DNA of 64,000 nt. Origin: Paulinella micropora (taxonomy: Eukaryota > Cercozoa > Imbricatea > Euglyphida > Paulinellidae). A program made the position numbers and the translations under genes. Shown piece by piece: positions 40,640 to 50,412 of the stretch. Below the pieces are notes generated by a model that was not told the origin of the DNA, ran no database searches, and saw only the letters and a program-made list of their open reading frames with translations. How positions within the stretch are numbered: position 1 is the stretch's first letter; each line of letters begins with the position of its first letter. The DNA is taken from positions 163,501 to 227,500 of the forward strand of contig WBZZ01003208.1 of the NCBI GenBank assembly GCA_019918135.1, in the 5' to 3' direction.

Positions 40640-41206
40640 TTATCCCCTAAATTTAATTCGTTTATTCCATATATCTTTATTAAACTCTCTTGTGATTGAA
40701 GTTCTTTTTTTCTTAAAAAGTTTATAAGCATCAGCATAATGTTGAGCATTAATTTTTAATGTATTTTTCCAATCATTGCTTTTCATTTGTTTTTCTACTT
40801 TTTTTCGTAAAGGGTCGTGATATTTGTGGAATTCATCAATAAAATTCTTGTCAATTGAATTCAATGTTTCATCGGCAGTATTTCTTCTTAGTTCTTTATA
40901 TGAAGGTAAATTTTTCGCAATTTCATATACTTCATCAATTTCTCCATTAATAATTTCAATTTCTTTCATTTTATCTCCAGTTAATGAAATCTCATTAGTC
41001 GTCTTAATAGAAGTTTGTTTTTTTTCCGAAGGTTTAAACTTAGGCGGTGGTTTCGTAGTTTTCTTAAATTTTTTCTTTTCAGATATCATCTTTCCATATT
41101 TTTCCATTAATTTAAGCAGTTCGGCCTTTTTTAATTTGCTGATTTTTGGACATCGTCTCCTTTTTTCTTCGCCTAATACCTTTCTCAGGACTTTTACCGT
41201 CGGCAT
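40640..41206 (-). CDS. basic hypothetical protein with a SAP-like start
   Basis: A 188-residue, strongly Lys-rich protein from the ATG at 41206. The N-terminus K-L-K-K-A-E-L-L-K-L-M-E-K-Y resembles a SAP helix pair, a DNA-binding motif. No copy was found in elements B or C. Function is uncertain. Confidence 0.5.
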   Translation of the reverse strand: MPTVKVLRKVLGEEKRRRCPKISKLKKAELLKLMEKYGKMISEKKKFKKTTKPPPKFKPSEKKQTSIKTTNEISLTGDKMKEIEIINGEIDEVYEIAKNLPSYKELRRNTADETLNSIDKNFIDEFHKYHDPLRKKVEKQMKSNDWKNTLKINAQHYADAYKLFKKKRTSITREFNKDIWNKRIKFRG

Positions 41207-41254
41207 TATATGTATAAAAAAGAAAAAATAATGATATTGAAATGTTTTAAGATA

Positions 41255-41512
41255 TTACCAGAGATAATGATATGAGTAAAAATTACTATACTCTGGATTA
41301 TTATAAGTTAATTCACCTTTTGAATTTTTTATAGCCTTTGCTCTTTTTCTATAATTTTTTCTTCTTACTTTATCTAAATGGTCTAAATGTGAATATAGTC
41401 CTATGCGGTCTTTATAATGTTCATATCTAGTATCACCAAAATTGATAACCTTACCTTTTGGACTAATGACTTTATATTTTTTATTCTTAATGTTGGACTT
41501 TAAAAATCTCAT
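41255..41512 (-). CDS. small conserved protein with V-I-N-F-G-D-T-R-Y motif
   Basis: An 85-residue protein from the ATG at 41512. The motif V-I-N-F-G-D-T-R-Y-E-H-Y followed by G-L-Y-S-H-L-D-H and a basic R-R-K-N-Y-R-K-R stretch looks like a small family I recall from giant algal viruses and PLVs, of unknown function. The start stands 10 bp from that of the divergent integrase gene, so the two share a tiny promoter region. Confidence 0.6.
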   Translation of the reverse strand: MRFLKSNIKNKKYKVISPKGKVINFGDTRYEHYKDRIGLYSHLDHLDKVRRKNYRKRAKAIKNSKGELTYNNPEYSNFYSYHYLW

Positions 41513-41522
41513 TGTATATAAT

Positions 41523-42545
41523 ATGGACTATAAACATACAATTATTAATACACAGAATGAGGAATATCTCCAACATGTTGGAGATAAGGGTCAACTTGAG
41601 GACACACCAACGGGAGAAGAAATAAAAAGGACGAAAGAAGAGGAGGCACTTGAAATACACCACCAAAAGAAAAACCCGAAAATATGGAACACGATATGGG
41701 TAGATAAACCATTAGACCAAGTCTTTCTTGACTTAGCAGATATGAGTAAGATAAAAGATAAGAAAGGAAATAAGGGGTATGCTTGGATGTTAGTTTGGAT
41801 TGATTGTCATTCAAGATTTTTAATAATCATTCCATTAAAAAATAAAACAGCGAAAGAAGTATATTATGCTTTAAAGTCTATACCTTATAAACCGAAATCA
41901 ATTACTACCGACAGCGGAGGAGAATACAAAGGAGCAACTCGTGATTATTTTATTCAAAATGGTATTAAACATGATGTCGTTGAAGTCGGCGACCATAGAG
42001 CCCTTGCGGTTGTTGATAGAGTGATAAGAAGTATTAGAAGGTGGTTAGACCTTTTATTTGAAACTAATAGAAATTTTGATTGGGTTAGTTATATTCAAGA
42101 CTTAGTCAATGCTTACAATCATAAACTTCATAGAGGGATACAAGCCAAACCAGTAGATGTCTTTGCTAGAAGAGACAAAAATAAACAGACAATAACACGT
42201 GATAACCTTATTAATGAATTCAATAATGGCGATAGTGTGAGAAAAGAAAATAAAAGAAATGTTTTTTCAAAAGGCGGTAAGACATTCTCTAAAATTATTT
42301 ATAAAGTCAAAGGTAGAAAAGGGTTTAAAATCATACTAAATAACGATGAGTTGGTAAGCCCACGTGATTTATTGAAAACTGATTTTGATAAACCAGTTGA
42401 TGAAGAAAAAGATATGAAAGAGCAGACCAAAGAAGTTATTAAAGAAAAAAAGACAAAAGAATTACTTAAGAGGGAAGACATTCAACCAGAGAATATCAGG
42501 AGTAGTAAGCGAGAAAAAAAGGCTAAGGTAATATTGGATTTGTAG
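41523..42545 (+). CDS. rve (retroviral-type) integrase
   Basis: A 340-residue protein from the ATG at 41523. The catalytic core has D70 in D-L-A-D-M-S, D130 in T-T-D-S-G-G-E-Y, and an Asp at 165 (V-V-D-R) where DDE enzymes carry Glu; the spacing of 35 is kept. The element B copy also has Asp there. A C-terminal basic SH3/chromo-like region (G-D-S-V-R-K, then W/S-K-I-I-Y-K-V) follows. It inserts the element and creates the 6 bp duplication. An N-terminal HHCC zinc domain is not evident. A palindrome (41566-41585) near the start adds several residues. Confidence 0.85.
   Translation: MDYKHTIINTQNEEYLQHVGDKGQLEDTPTGEEIKRTKEEEALEIHHQKKNPKIWNTIWVDKPLDQVFLDLADMSKIKDKKGNKGYAWMLVWIDCHSRFLIIIPLKNKTAKEVYYALKSIPYKPKSITTDSGGEYKGATRDYFIQNGIKHDVVEVGDHRALAVVDRVIRSIRRWLDLLFETNRNFDWVSYIQDLVNAYNHKLHRGIQAKPVDVFARRDKNKQTITRDNLINEFNNGDSVRKENKRNVFSKGGKTFSKIIYKVKGRKGFKIILNNDELVSPRDLLKTDFDKPVDEEKDMKEQTKEVIKEKKTKELLKREDIQPENIRSSKREKKAKVILDL
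41566..41585. repeat. in-frame palindrome within the integrase N-terminus
   Basis: A perfect 20 bp palindrome, core ctccaacatgttggag, inside the first 25 codons of the integrase. The element B integrase, aligned by its D-T-P motif, is about six residues shorter here. Confidence 0.8.
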
Positions 42546-42785
42546 AATAAGTTGAATTAAAAAATAATTCAACTTAAGGTGGCTTAAATTCTAGAAAATT
42601 CTATTTCCGTGAATATCACCATGCGACAAAATTACCATTTTTTGTTGCGACATTTTTTCATTTTTTGGGTTTCAGTGTCGCAGAGGTTTCAGCAGAATTT
42701 CGCTTTTTTGTTGCGACAAAATTACACTTTTTTGTCGCAGTGTCGCAATGGTCGTAAATTCGTTTTTTTTTATTGTATAATATAT
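42546..42785. other. AT-rich spacer with repeated tgtcgca blocks
   Basis: Between the integrase stop and the right terminal repeat. Blocks of ttttttgttgcgac and gtcgca recur several times. A minus-strand frame (42658-42888, no ATG) reads into the terminal repeat with a C-E-C and K-H-T-D-G-K-H segment, a possible zinc-finger fragment. I keep it as a low-confidence possibility. Confidence 0.4.
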
Positions 42786-43021
42786 GTTTTCCGTCGGTGT
42801 GTTTTTTTATGTCTTGATAGGTTCGCTCTTGAAACCTACACTCGCATTTTATTTTTTCGGTTGCTTGTAGTAGCCTGATTATCTCCAACGTGTTGGAGAT
42901 ATGGTGCTTTTAGCCTTCTGTATTGATTGTGCGGGAGATAGCGAAGGAAGGCGAAATCCTTTCATAATAAACACTGGAAGTGGGCGAAAAGTTTTTGCCC
43001 AGTTCCAGTGTATCAACTACT
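42786..43021. repeat. right terminal inverted repeat of element A
   Basis: Reverse complement of 23012-23247. It ends in CT and is followed at once by ctggta. The 20 bp palindrome at 42881-42900 matches the left copy. Confidence 0.93.
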
Positions 43022-43027
43022 CTGGTA
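43022..43027. repeat. 6 bp target site duplication, right copy of element A
   Basis: The bases ctggta repeat those at 23006-23011 exactly. Confidence 0.92.
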
Positions 43028-43207
43028 CGTACATGAAGCAGAGAACAAGATGCGTCTGCGCTCTGAGGCCCCTCTGAAAATCCCTGTCGAAGGCACCGCA
43101 CTTTGCGGTAGTTGCCAAAAAAACATGTGCGGAACCGGCGGCGGACAGGTCGTCGCTTCTGACCTATCACCTGTCTCCAGTCTCCAGTCTCCAGTCTCCG
43201 CTTGTAC

Positions 43208-43243
<36 letters not shown>

Positions 43244-43320
43244 TAGTGGTAGTAGTAGTAGTAGTAGTAACTACTATAGGTACCACTATAGCACAGTTAT
43301 CTTTTATATAAAATAAGGCT
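43028..43320. other. host-like flank with AGC/AGT triplet repeat
   Basis: Host sequence to the right of element A. It includes three short copies of a ctccagt unit at about 43,176-43,196 and a triplet run (AGC then AGT) at about 43,208-43,271. No gene is supported. Element B starts in or just after the triplet run. Confidence 0.6.
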
Positions 43321-43386
43321 ATTTTCATATAAATTCGTCTTACTATTAATTTCAATAAAAATATACATAATTTTATCGAAATTCAA

Positions 43387-43557
43387 TACAAGCATTCTTA
43401 ATCAATAAATAGTCCATATTTGAATTTCTCTCAAACTCTAAAAAAAAGATAACTCATCTATCAGACTTCTATCTTTTTCCAAATAAACACTAAGAGACAT
43501 CAAAACCTGTTTCTTGATTTACTTAACTAAGTCCTCTCCTGTTGCGAGTTTGATTAA
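43387..43557. repeat. left terminal inverted repeat of element B (inner part visible)
   Basis: Matches the reverse complement of about 63,811-64,000 with several small insertions and substitutions, so the two copies have diverged. The match reaches the window edge, so the outer tip, about 70 bp or more, cannot be paired. Confidence 0.85.
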
Positions 43558-43601
43558 ATTTCCATTTAAATATAATAAAAAATATATTATATATAATATA
43601 A

Positions 43602-43835
43602 ATGGGAAGACATCCAACATATACTGCGGAGGATGCAAGGGCAAAACACGCTGAACGTATGAGAGAGTATCAAAGAAGAAATAAAGAGAAATCACTTATG
43701 AGAGAAAAAGAATATTATCAAAAAAACAAGGCAGACATATTGAGAAAATCTAAAGAGAAAAGAGAAAAAACCAAGGCTGACCTTATTAGACTCCAGAATA
43801 TAGTCGGGGGAAATTTGGACCTGAAAAAAAATTGA
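43602..43835 (+). CDS. small basic protein, element B copy
   Basis: A 77-residue Lys/Arg-rich protein from the ATG at 43602, similar in start (G-R-x-x-x-Y-T) and position to 23959-24180 in element A. It lies just before the polymerase, with which it probably shares early expression. Confidence 0.6.
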   Translation: MGRHPTYTAEDARAKHAERMREYQRRNKEKSLMREKEYYQKNKADILRKSKEKREKTKADLIRLQNIVGGNLDLKKN

Positions 43836-43929
43836 ATTTCATATTAAAGATAAGATAATATTTTATATATATATTTTTTTAATATATAAAATAAAAATAT
43901 TTTTTGGAAAAAAATATTCCAATCAATAT
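43836..43929 (+). promoter_or_regulatory. AT-rich promoter-like region before the element B polymerase
   Basis: It includes a catattaaagat block at 43,839-43,850 like those in element A, then long AT-only tracts before the ATG at 43930. Confidence 0.5.
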
Positions 43930-46900
43930 ATGGCGAACACCATCGACTATGGCGGACACACATGGAACTTGGACAAGTTGGCGGAAGCAAAAATAACATA
44001 TCAGATAAGGCAAAACAAGTTATATGTTAAAAAGCAGAACGGAACTAGGTTTTATGACATAACAACGACAAGGGGAGCACTATCTGACCCTGAAAGGTTT
44101 TATTCTGAACCTGAGCGAAAACAAAGGGAACGAAAATATGTTGAGCCACAAGTAATAGAGTTCAATGGATATAAACTAATAAGAAAAGACACTGAACACA
44201 AACTACCTGTGGGTCAATCTGTATATACAATTAAATTAAGTAAATCAATGACGCAAAAAGCGAAAAACTTTCCAGAGGGTATTATTGGTATGATAGGATC
44301 CATAATTGAAGACTTTAAAACACTTTACAAAGACAATGACTTAATACAAATACGTATTAGTGCTATTCCTTCAACTTGGAATGTTCAAAACCAAAAATTA
44401 ATAAAATTAAAAGATTTCAATTTAGAAGATATACTGACTAGATTAGAATCTATACTGCAATCAAACGACGAAAACTATATGGACGAAGAAGGAGCAACTA
44501 TGGAATTGATTGATTTCAATTTTGTGGGCGTGAGAATGCCTGAAGGAGGAGCAAGATTGAAAGCAATAACTGAAACAGACATGTATAAAAAGAAAGGTGT
44601 AATACGAATAGACAATGACGACAACATATGTTTGGGAAGGGCAATAGTTGCAGCAAAGGCAAAAATAGAAAAGCATCCAAAGTATTCACAAATCAAGGAT
44701 GGACGCAGAATTCAAGATGAACTAGCAAACAAACTGCACGAGGAGGCTGGTGTCATGAAAGATTTGTGCGGGCTTTCTGAAATTAGTGAGTTTGCTAAGC
44801 ACATTGACTACAACATTGTTATTGTTGAATATCAAGACAAAATAGTTTATAAGACTGAGATGAAGGACAAAAGGAACATATACATACTAAAAACAATGAA
44901 CCATTACGACACCATAACAAGCATGAAATCATTCTTATCAAAACGAAACTTTTGCAAGAAATGTATGAGGGGGTACGAACATAATCACGCATGTGAATTC
45001 AAATGTAATATATGTCTAACCGATGGATGTAAAGGATATGACAATATTTCAAAATGGAAAATGTGCAATGAGTGTAATAGAAAGTTTCCGAATGATGAAT
45101 GTTTCAATAATCATAAACAAAATAAGTTATGCGACACAAAGAAAAAATGTATCACTTGTGCTAAGACTTACAAAGGAGAACATAAATGTGGATATGAAAA
45201 ATGTAGGAACTGCAAAGAACTACAACCTCTATCACACCAATGTGAGTTAAAGAAAAAAGTGATACATGAACCATCAACCAAATATGTATTCTTTGATTTT
45301 GAAGCAGATCAAGAGACAGGAACACATATTATCAATCATTCTGAAAGTCAATATTTCGACGACAGCACACCAATCATACATAAAAACATTGAACAATTCT
45401 GTGAGTGGTCATTGGGTGTAAAACATAAGGGTTATACATTCATAGCACATAATGCACGGGGATATGATTGTCAATTTGTATTGAAATGGTTGATTGAAAA
45501 AGGAATAACTCCATTTGTGATATATGAAGGTGGTAAAATAATGATGATGTCTATTGGTAATGGGAAAGAACAGATTAGATTTATAGATAGTTTATCATTT
45601 CTAACTATGCATCTATCTGACTTTCCTGACACATTTGGACTTACTGAATTGAAAAAAGGATACTTTCCTCACTTCTTTAATAAAACAGACAATCAAACAT
45701 ACATTGGCAAAATTCCAGACATGGACGATTACGGATATAACTCATTCTCAAAGAATAAAAGAGATGATTTCATAAAATGGTATGGGGAGCAAAAAGACAA
45801 AGTATTTGATTTCAATAAAGAAATGATTGAATATTGTCATAGTGATGTAGATATACTAAGACGGGGGTGTATTGAGTTTAGGGAACAATTTATGGAGTTC
45901 GGAATTGATCCATTTCAATACACAACTATTGCCTCTACATGTATGGCACTATTCAAAGCAAACTACATGCCTGAGGACAGCATAGCAGTTATACCGACAA
46001 ACAGAACAGACAAAGCAAAAACAAGTCGTATGTGTGTGGAGTGGTTAGCATACAGAGAAAAAAAGGACAATGCTAAAATTCAACATGGTCTAAATGGTAA
46101 AGAAAAAATACTAAACTTACCCAAAGGTGTGAAAGCCTACTTAGACTGATATGACGAAAAGACAAAAACTGCATATGAGTTCCATGGTTGTTATTGGCAT
46201 GGGTGTCCTGAGTGTTTCAATGGAAATGAACTAAACAGAGAAAGGTCTGTGAATAAAACATTTGGACAACTATACAAAGAAACTAAACTACGCGAAACTT
46301 TAATCAAGCAACATCCGGAAGTTAGTCAATTAATAACAATATGGGGGTGTCAATGGAACAGGATACGAACAAAGGAAGAATTCAAAGGAGAAATAGAAGA
46401 GACATTAATTGAGCAAGAAGCAATCAATCCACGACATGCTATGTTTGGTGGAAGGACGAATGCTCTATCTCTATACTGGAAATCTATGAGTGAATATCAG
46501 TATGCAAAGTATATAGATGTGTGCTCTCTCTATCCGACTGTCATGTACTATGACCCCTATCCTGTGAAACATCACCAAACAATAAGAGGAAAAGAGGCCT
46601 ATGATATGTTGAATAATAAAACAGCATTTGGTGTAGCAAAAATAAAAATACTTCCGCCTAGAGGACTAATTCATCCTGTTCTACCATGTCAAGATAGAGG
46701 AAAGATGATGTATTATCTATGTAATAAATGTGGAAAGGAAGAATTACAAGACAAATGCCAACACACAGACGAAGAGAGAATACTGACAGGCACATGGGCG
46801 ACACCACTTATTTACAAAGCCATACAAAAAGGATACAGACTTATTAAAACTTATGAATTATGGCATTGGAATGAACAGACAACAGAACTATTCAAAAAAT

Positions 46901-47898
46901 ACATTAAGACCTTTCTAAGAGTGAAACAGGAATCAAGTGGCTATCCATCAAATGTCATAACTGAAGAAGACAAAAACAATTACATTAAGGACTATGAAGA
47001 AAAAATGAAAATCAAATTGGACAAAAGCAAGATTGAAAAGAATGAAGGAAGAAGGGCAGTAGCGAAACTATGTCTTAACTCACTATGGGGAAAATTTGGA
47101 CAACAAAACAACAAGACACAAACAAAAATCATAAGGAGTGAAGCCGAACTATTCAAAATACTAAATGACAAGAAGATAAATGAAGTATCTATCAATATGA
47201 TAAACAAAGAATGCCTAGAACTATCTTACAACCTACACCCTGAAAAAGTATCTGACCCCTACAATACAAGTATCTGTGTAGCACTATTTACAACAGCACA
47301 TGCGCAAATGAGATTGTATGATATGATGGACAGATTAGGTAATAGAGTGTTATATCACGACACAGATAGCGTAATTTATTCCGTAGATGAGAAAGAAGGA
47401 CAGACAACAATACCGACTGGTGATTTATTGGGACAATGGACAGACGAATTGATAGACAAAAACACGAAGGTAAGCAGAAAGATAACCACATTTATTGGAG
47501 CAGGACCTAAATCATATGGCTACATACTAAATGATGGAACAACCAAAATGAAATTAAAAGGATTTTCAATGAATTACGAGACTTGTAAAAAATTGAACTT
47601 GGTTAATATGTTTAGCATCATAAGCAATGGATTGAAAGTACAAGACACTGAACTATCTAAAAAGGCATACGAAGAATTAGAAGACCTACTAGAAACAAAA
47701 GGAGAAAAGTGTATAGCAAAGAATGTAGCAGAGGCTGGAAATGTAATCATACACACTAACAGCAAAATAACAAGAAACAAAAAGACAAAAACAATTACAT
47801 CAGAGCATTTACAAAAGATATTTTCATTTACTTACACTAAAAGAGTAATTCAACCTCTAAAAGAAAACCAGATCACGACATTACCATACGGATACTAA
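43930..47898 (+). pseudogene. Maverick-type family B DNA polymerase with one internal stop
   Basis: A frame of 1,322 codons interrupted only by a TGA at 46147-46149; the downstream half is in the same frame. A long N-terminus includes a Cys-rich zinc region (about residues 340-440). Exonuclease motifs are F-F-D-F-E-A-D (about 453), A-H-N-A-R-G-Y-D (about 506) and Y-C-H-S-D-V-D (about 634). The region near 750 has the H-G-C-Y-W-H-G-C motif typical of Polinton polymerases. Motif A is D-V-C-S-L-Y-P-T (about 862), motif B K-L-C-L-N-S-L-W-G-K (about 1046), motif C Y-H-D-T-D-S (about 1141). All catalytic residues remain. It is unlike the shorter enzyme of element A. Confidence 0.92.
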
Positions 47899-48204
47899 GC
47901 AAAAAAAGAAAAAAAAGGAATTTACAAAAAAAAAGCAAAAAAAAGGATGGAAGGAATGGCTCAAGAGTTGAACCGCCGACAATGACAAACAACACCACCA
48001 ACTTACTAATTACACCACCCATCACCATGCCACGAGAAGGAAGAAAAATAAATTTTTTGTGTAGTGCTTGCTTCGGTTGCGTTTTTTTTCTCCTCAGTGA
48101 AAGCGCAATGTTATCACATGGTTTTTTTTGCGCAAAGTGATCTGAGAACCAAAGAATTCTTGGATCCCCGAGCACTTTTCTGTCTCGCAGTTCTTCTTGA
48201 AGAG
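47899..48204. other. spacer with polypyrimidine tract
   Basis: About 300 bases. A Lys-rich or low-complexity patch follows the polymerase stop. Near 48,080-48,100 a T-rich tract ends in ctcctcag, which resembles a eukaryotic splice acceptor before the next gene. No other gene was found. Confidence 0.4.
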
Positions 48205-48696
48205 ATGAGCAACTTTGTTGATGATGAAGCCAAAGAGGATAATGAAATTTCTAGCGAAAGTGAGTTTGAAATAGAAAGAGAAGAAAATAATTGGATTGAT
48301 TATTATTCTGACAAGACAAATAAGACAACAAAAAAGGACAAAATATTTTTGGAAACTAAGAAAAAAAACTTGTCCAAAAAAATAAGATCATTGAAACAAG
48401 AACTTTGCGATGTTGAATCAAGACTGGAAGCAGTTTATGAGAGAGATGAGGAACTAAAACAAGACAAAAGACGAATGGAAGAGGAGAGAAAAGTTAAGAG
48501 ACAGAGACTTAGAAAGGAAAAAGAGACTAATAAAGAAATAGCATTTTTGGAAAAGTGGTTAGAAAAAAATAAATTTCCTATGTCTCGCCAAGAGGAAAAT
48601 TTCGCACGTAATTTAATTGAAAAAGGTGATACATTTGATGAAGTGATAGTTAAATATAAATTGTATGTTAATGAATTGAGAGCCCGAGTGGCGTAA
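48205..48696 (+). CDS. coiled-coil hypothetical protein, element B specific
   Basis: A 163-residue protein if the ATG at 48205 is used; the frame also offers an ATG at 48118. It has an acidic N-terminus, a long Lys/Glu/Arg coiled coil (about residues 45-115), and a short helical end. No family was recognised and no copy was seen in elements A or C. The leader suggests possible splicing. Confidence 0.5.
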   Translation: MSNFVDDEAKEDNEISSESEFEIEREENNWIDYYSDKTNKTTKKDKIFLETKKKNLSKKIRSLKQELCDVESRLEAVYERDEELKQDKRRMEEERKVKRQRLRKEKETNKEIAFLEKWLEKNKFPMSRQEENFARNLIEKGDTFDEVIVKYKLYVNELRARVA

Positions 48697-48893
48697 AAAA
48701 AAAATTTGTGTGATCTGTGCTGTCTGCCTACCTGCCCACTTATCATCAATAAACATGACACACATTTCACAACAACATAAAAAGCACACTTATTACTAGG
48801 CAACAAAATTATTTATTTACGAAAACAAAAAAAACTGCTTCAAGGCACTGCCCACACATGTTTTTTTGTGCTTTTTGGTGTGTGGCAGGTACA

Positions 48894-49415
48894 ATGCCGC
48901 CAAAGAAGAAGTCTCCTTCCAAACCTACTGCTGAGGAGCCCACTGAGGAGACAACTGAGGTTGTTGCTGAGGTTGTTGCTGAGGTTCCTGCTGAAGTTCC
49001 AACCACCCCTGACGCCAAGCATCCGTCTCACGAAGACCCTGTTGCTCAGGCTGAGGTTGAGAGTAAAGCAAAAAATGTGAGTCCTTTCGATAAGGTGGGT
49101 GGAGCAAAGGTGAAGGATAGGGATGAGGTAAAGTATTGGGATGAGAAAAAAGTTTTGGTCAAGATTGCCAACAAGTACGACGAGCCTGACAAAGTGTTTG
49201 AGTATAATGTTCCGGATTGCAAAGAAGGAGTTTTGATGGCGAGCCCCGGGAAAGAAGATACTTATCACGTGGCACTCGGAGACGACGGGGTGATAAGGGT
49301 TTTCAAATCATGGTCGGCTTTGAAGGGCTACTACATTCATGAGAAGCGTCCGTTCTACACTAAGGCTGCTGAATATCATTCCAATATTTCCACACCTAAT
49401 CGCAAAAAGAAGTGA
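48894..49415 (+). CDS. basic/Pro-rich hypothetical protein, element B specific
   Basis: A 173-residue protein from the ATG at 48894. It begins with a P-P-K-K-K-S-P-S-K-P nuclear-type tail, then Glu/Val/Pro repeats (V-V-A-E-V), then a globular C-terminal half with Y-W-D-E-K-K-V-L-V and Y-H-V-A-L-G-D-D-G. The base composition is less AT-biased than its neighbours, and a T-rich tract ending in ggtgtgtggcag precedes it. It may be a recently captured gene. No counterpart in element A. Confidence 0.5.
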   Translation: MPPKKKSPSKPTAEEPTEETTEVVAEVVAEVPAEVPTTPDAKHPSHEDPVAQAEVESKAKNVSPFDKVGGAKVKDRDEVKYWDEKKVLVKIANKYDEPDKVFEYNVPDCKEGVLMASPGKEDTYHVALGDDGVIRVFKSWSALKGYYIHEKRPFYTKAAEYHSNISTPNRKKK

Positions 49416-49417
49416 GA

Positions 49418-50412
49418 CTACAAATCCATTATTTCTTTTTTCTTCCTTAATCTGGAAGAAGTTCTAATGTTGGCGGAGTCTATCTCCTCTCTTTTAAGTA
49501 AATGCTTTGTTTGCTTTTCTTTAGTTAGTTGTTTCAGTTCTTTATTAATATCAGTCTCTTCCGGTTCTTCAGTTGCCTCTGTCTTTAATAAATGACGTGG
49601 TGGTACAACATCATCATTTTGTTAATACAATCCGGTATCCCTTACGGGCTTTGACAGTGTAGATTTGCTTGCTCCATGTCTTTCCTCCATTTTCTAGAAT
49701 GTGTTTCTTGTTCAACTTTCTAACTCTGTCTCCTTCTTTGAAACCAAATAAATATTTATCAACATATCTATGTTGTTGGCTAATATCATATCCTTTAAAT
49801 ACATCAATTGGCGCCGCCTTAATCGCTGAATGTTCTTTCTTGTTATAATAATAAACCACATCTTCAATATAACTTATCCAATCAAAATTACGATTAAAAG
49901 CCCATAATACATGTAATCTTTCTCTAAGTGTTCTAACAAATCTATCAACAATACCTAACGAATTATGATCACCTACTTCAACCATAAATTGTTCAATTCC
50001 GTTATTTCTCATCCACTCACCAACTGCACCTTTAAACTCACCGCCATTGTCCGATATGTATGCTTTTGGCTTTGGTAATTTCTTGAGTGCATCTAAAACT
50101 GTGGTAGAAAATTTATTCTTTATAGGTATTGCGTAAGCATAGCGACTATGAATATCAATCCAAATAAGGGCAAAATTATAGTTTTTTATTTTTTGTAGCG
50201 ACCTTACTCATATCCATTAAATCAATATTAACCATATCTAATACTTTGTCCGCCCATATTGTTGTTCCTCTAGTCCTCGGTTTAGTCTGACGAAATAATT
50301 CTTGGGCAGTTTTTGTCTTTTCTTCCTCTGTTGGATCGCCTCGCGGAGTATCTTCTAGTTGTGTATCCTTATCCTGTGCATTAATATTGCTAGTGGTGTG
50401 TTTGTGGTCCAT
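49418..50412 (-). pseudogene. rve integrase, broken (element B)
   Basis: The N-terminus (ATG at 50412) and the D-T-P motif match element A. Frame changes lie between about 50,012 and 50,176, and an in-frame stop is near 49,614. The catalytic G-I-V-D-R block again has Asp at the third acidic position. The C-terminal part, ending in a basic tail like A's, is recognisable down to 49,418. The gene is inactive, so this element could not re-insert itself without help. Confidence 0.85.

Larger units (their letters stand above)
23012..43021. mobile_element. element A: complete Polinton-like provirus
   Basis: A 20,010 bp element bounded by 236 bp inverted repeats that start with AG and are flanked by a perfect 6 bp direct repeat. 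It carries early or replication genes at the left (zinc protein, HIRAN protein, basic protein, family B polymerase, DUF3820-like proteins). A leftward virion module follows (an unknown structural protein, major capsid, penton-like, protease, pX-like, ATPase, small proteins, fibre), and an rve integrase lies at the right. Every recognised gene is open. This, with identical-looking terminal repeats, implies recent insertion and possibly a functional virus. Confidence 0.93.

Noticed and set aside
42658..42888. Zinc-finger gene reading out of the right terminal repeat of element A
   Set aside because: It lacks an ATG and overlaps tandem tgtcgca blocks. The C-E-C and His motif is suggestive, but not enough for a gene call.
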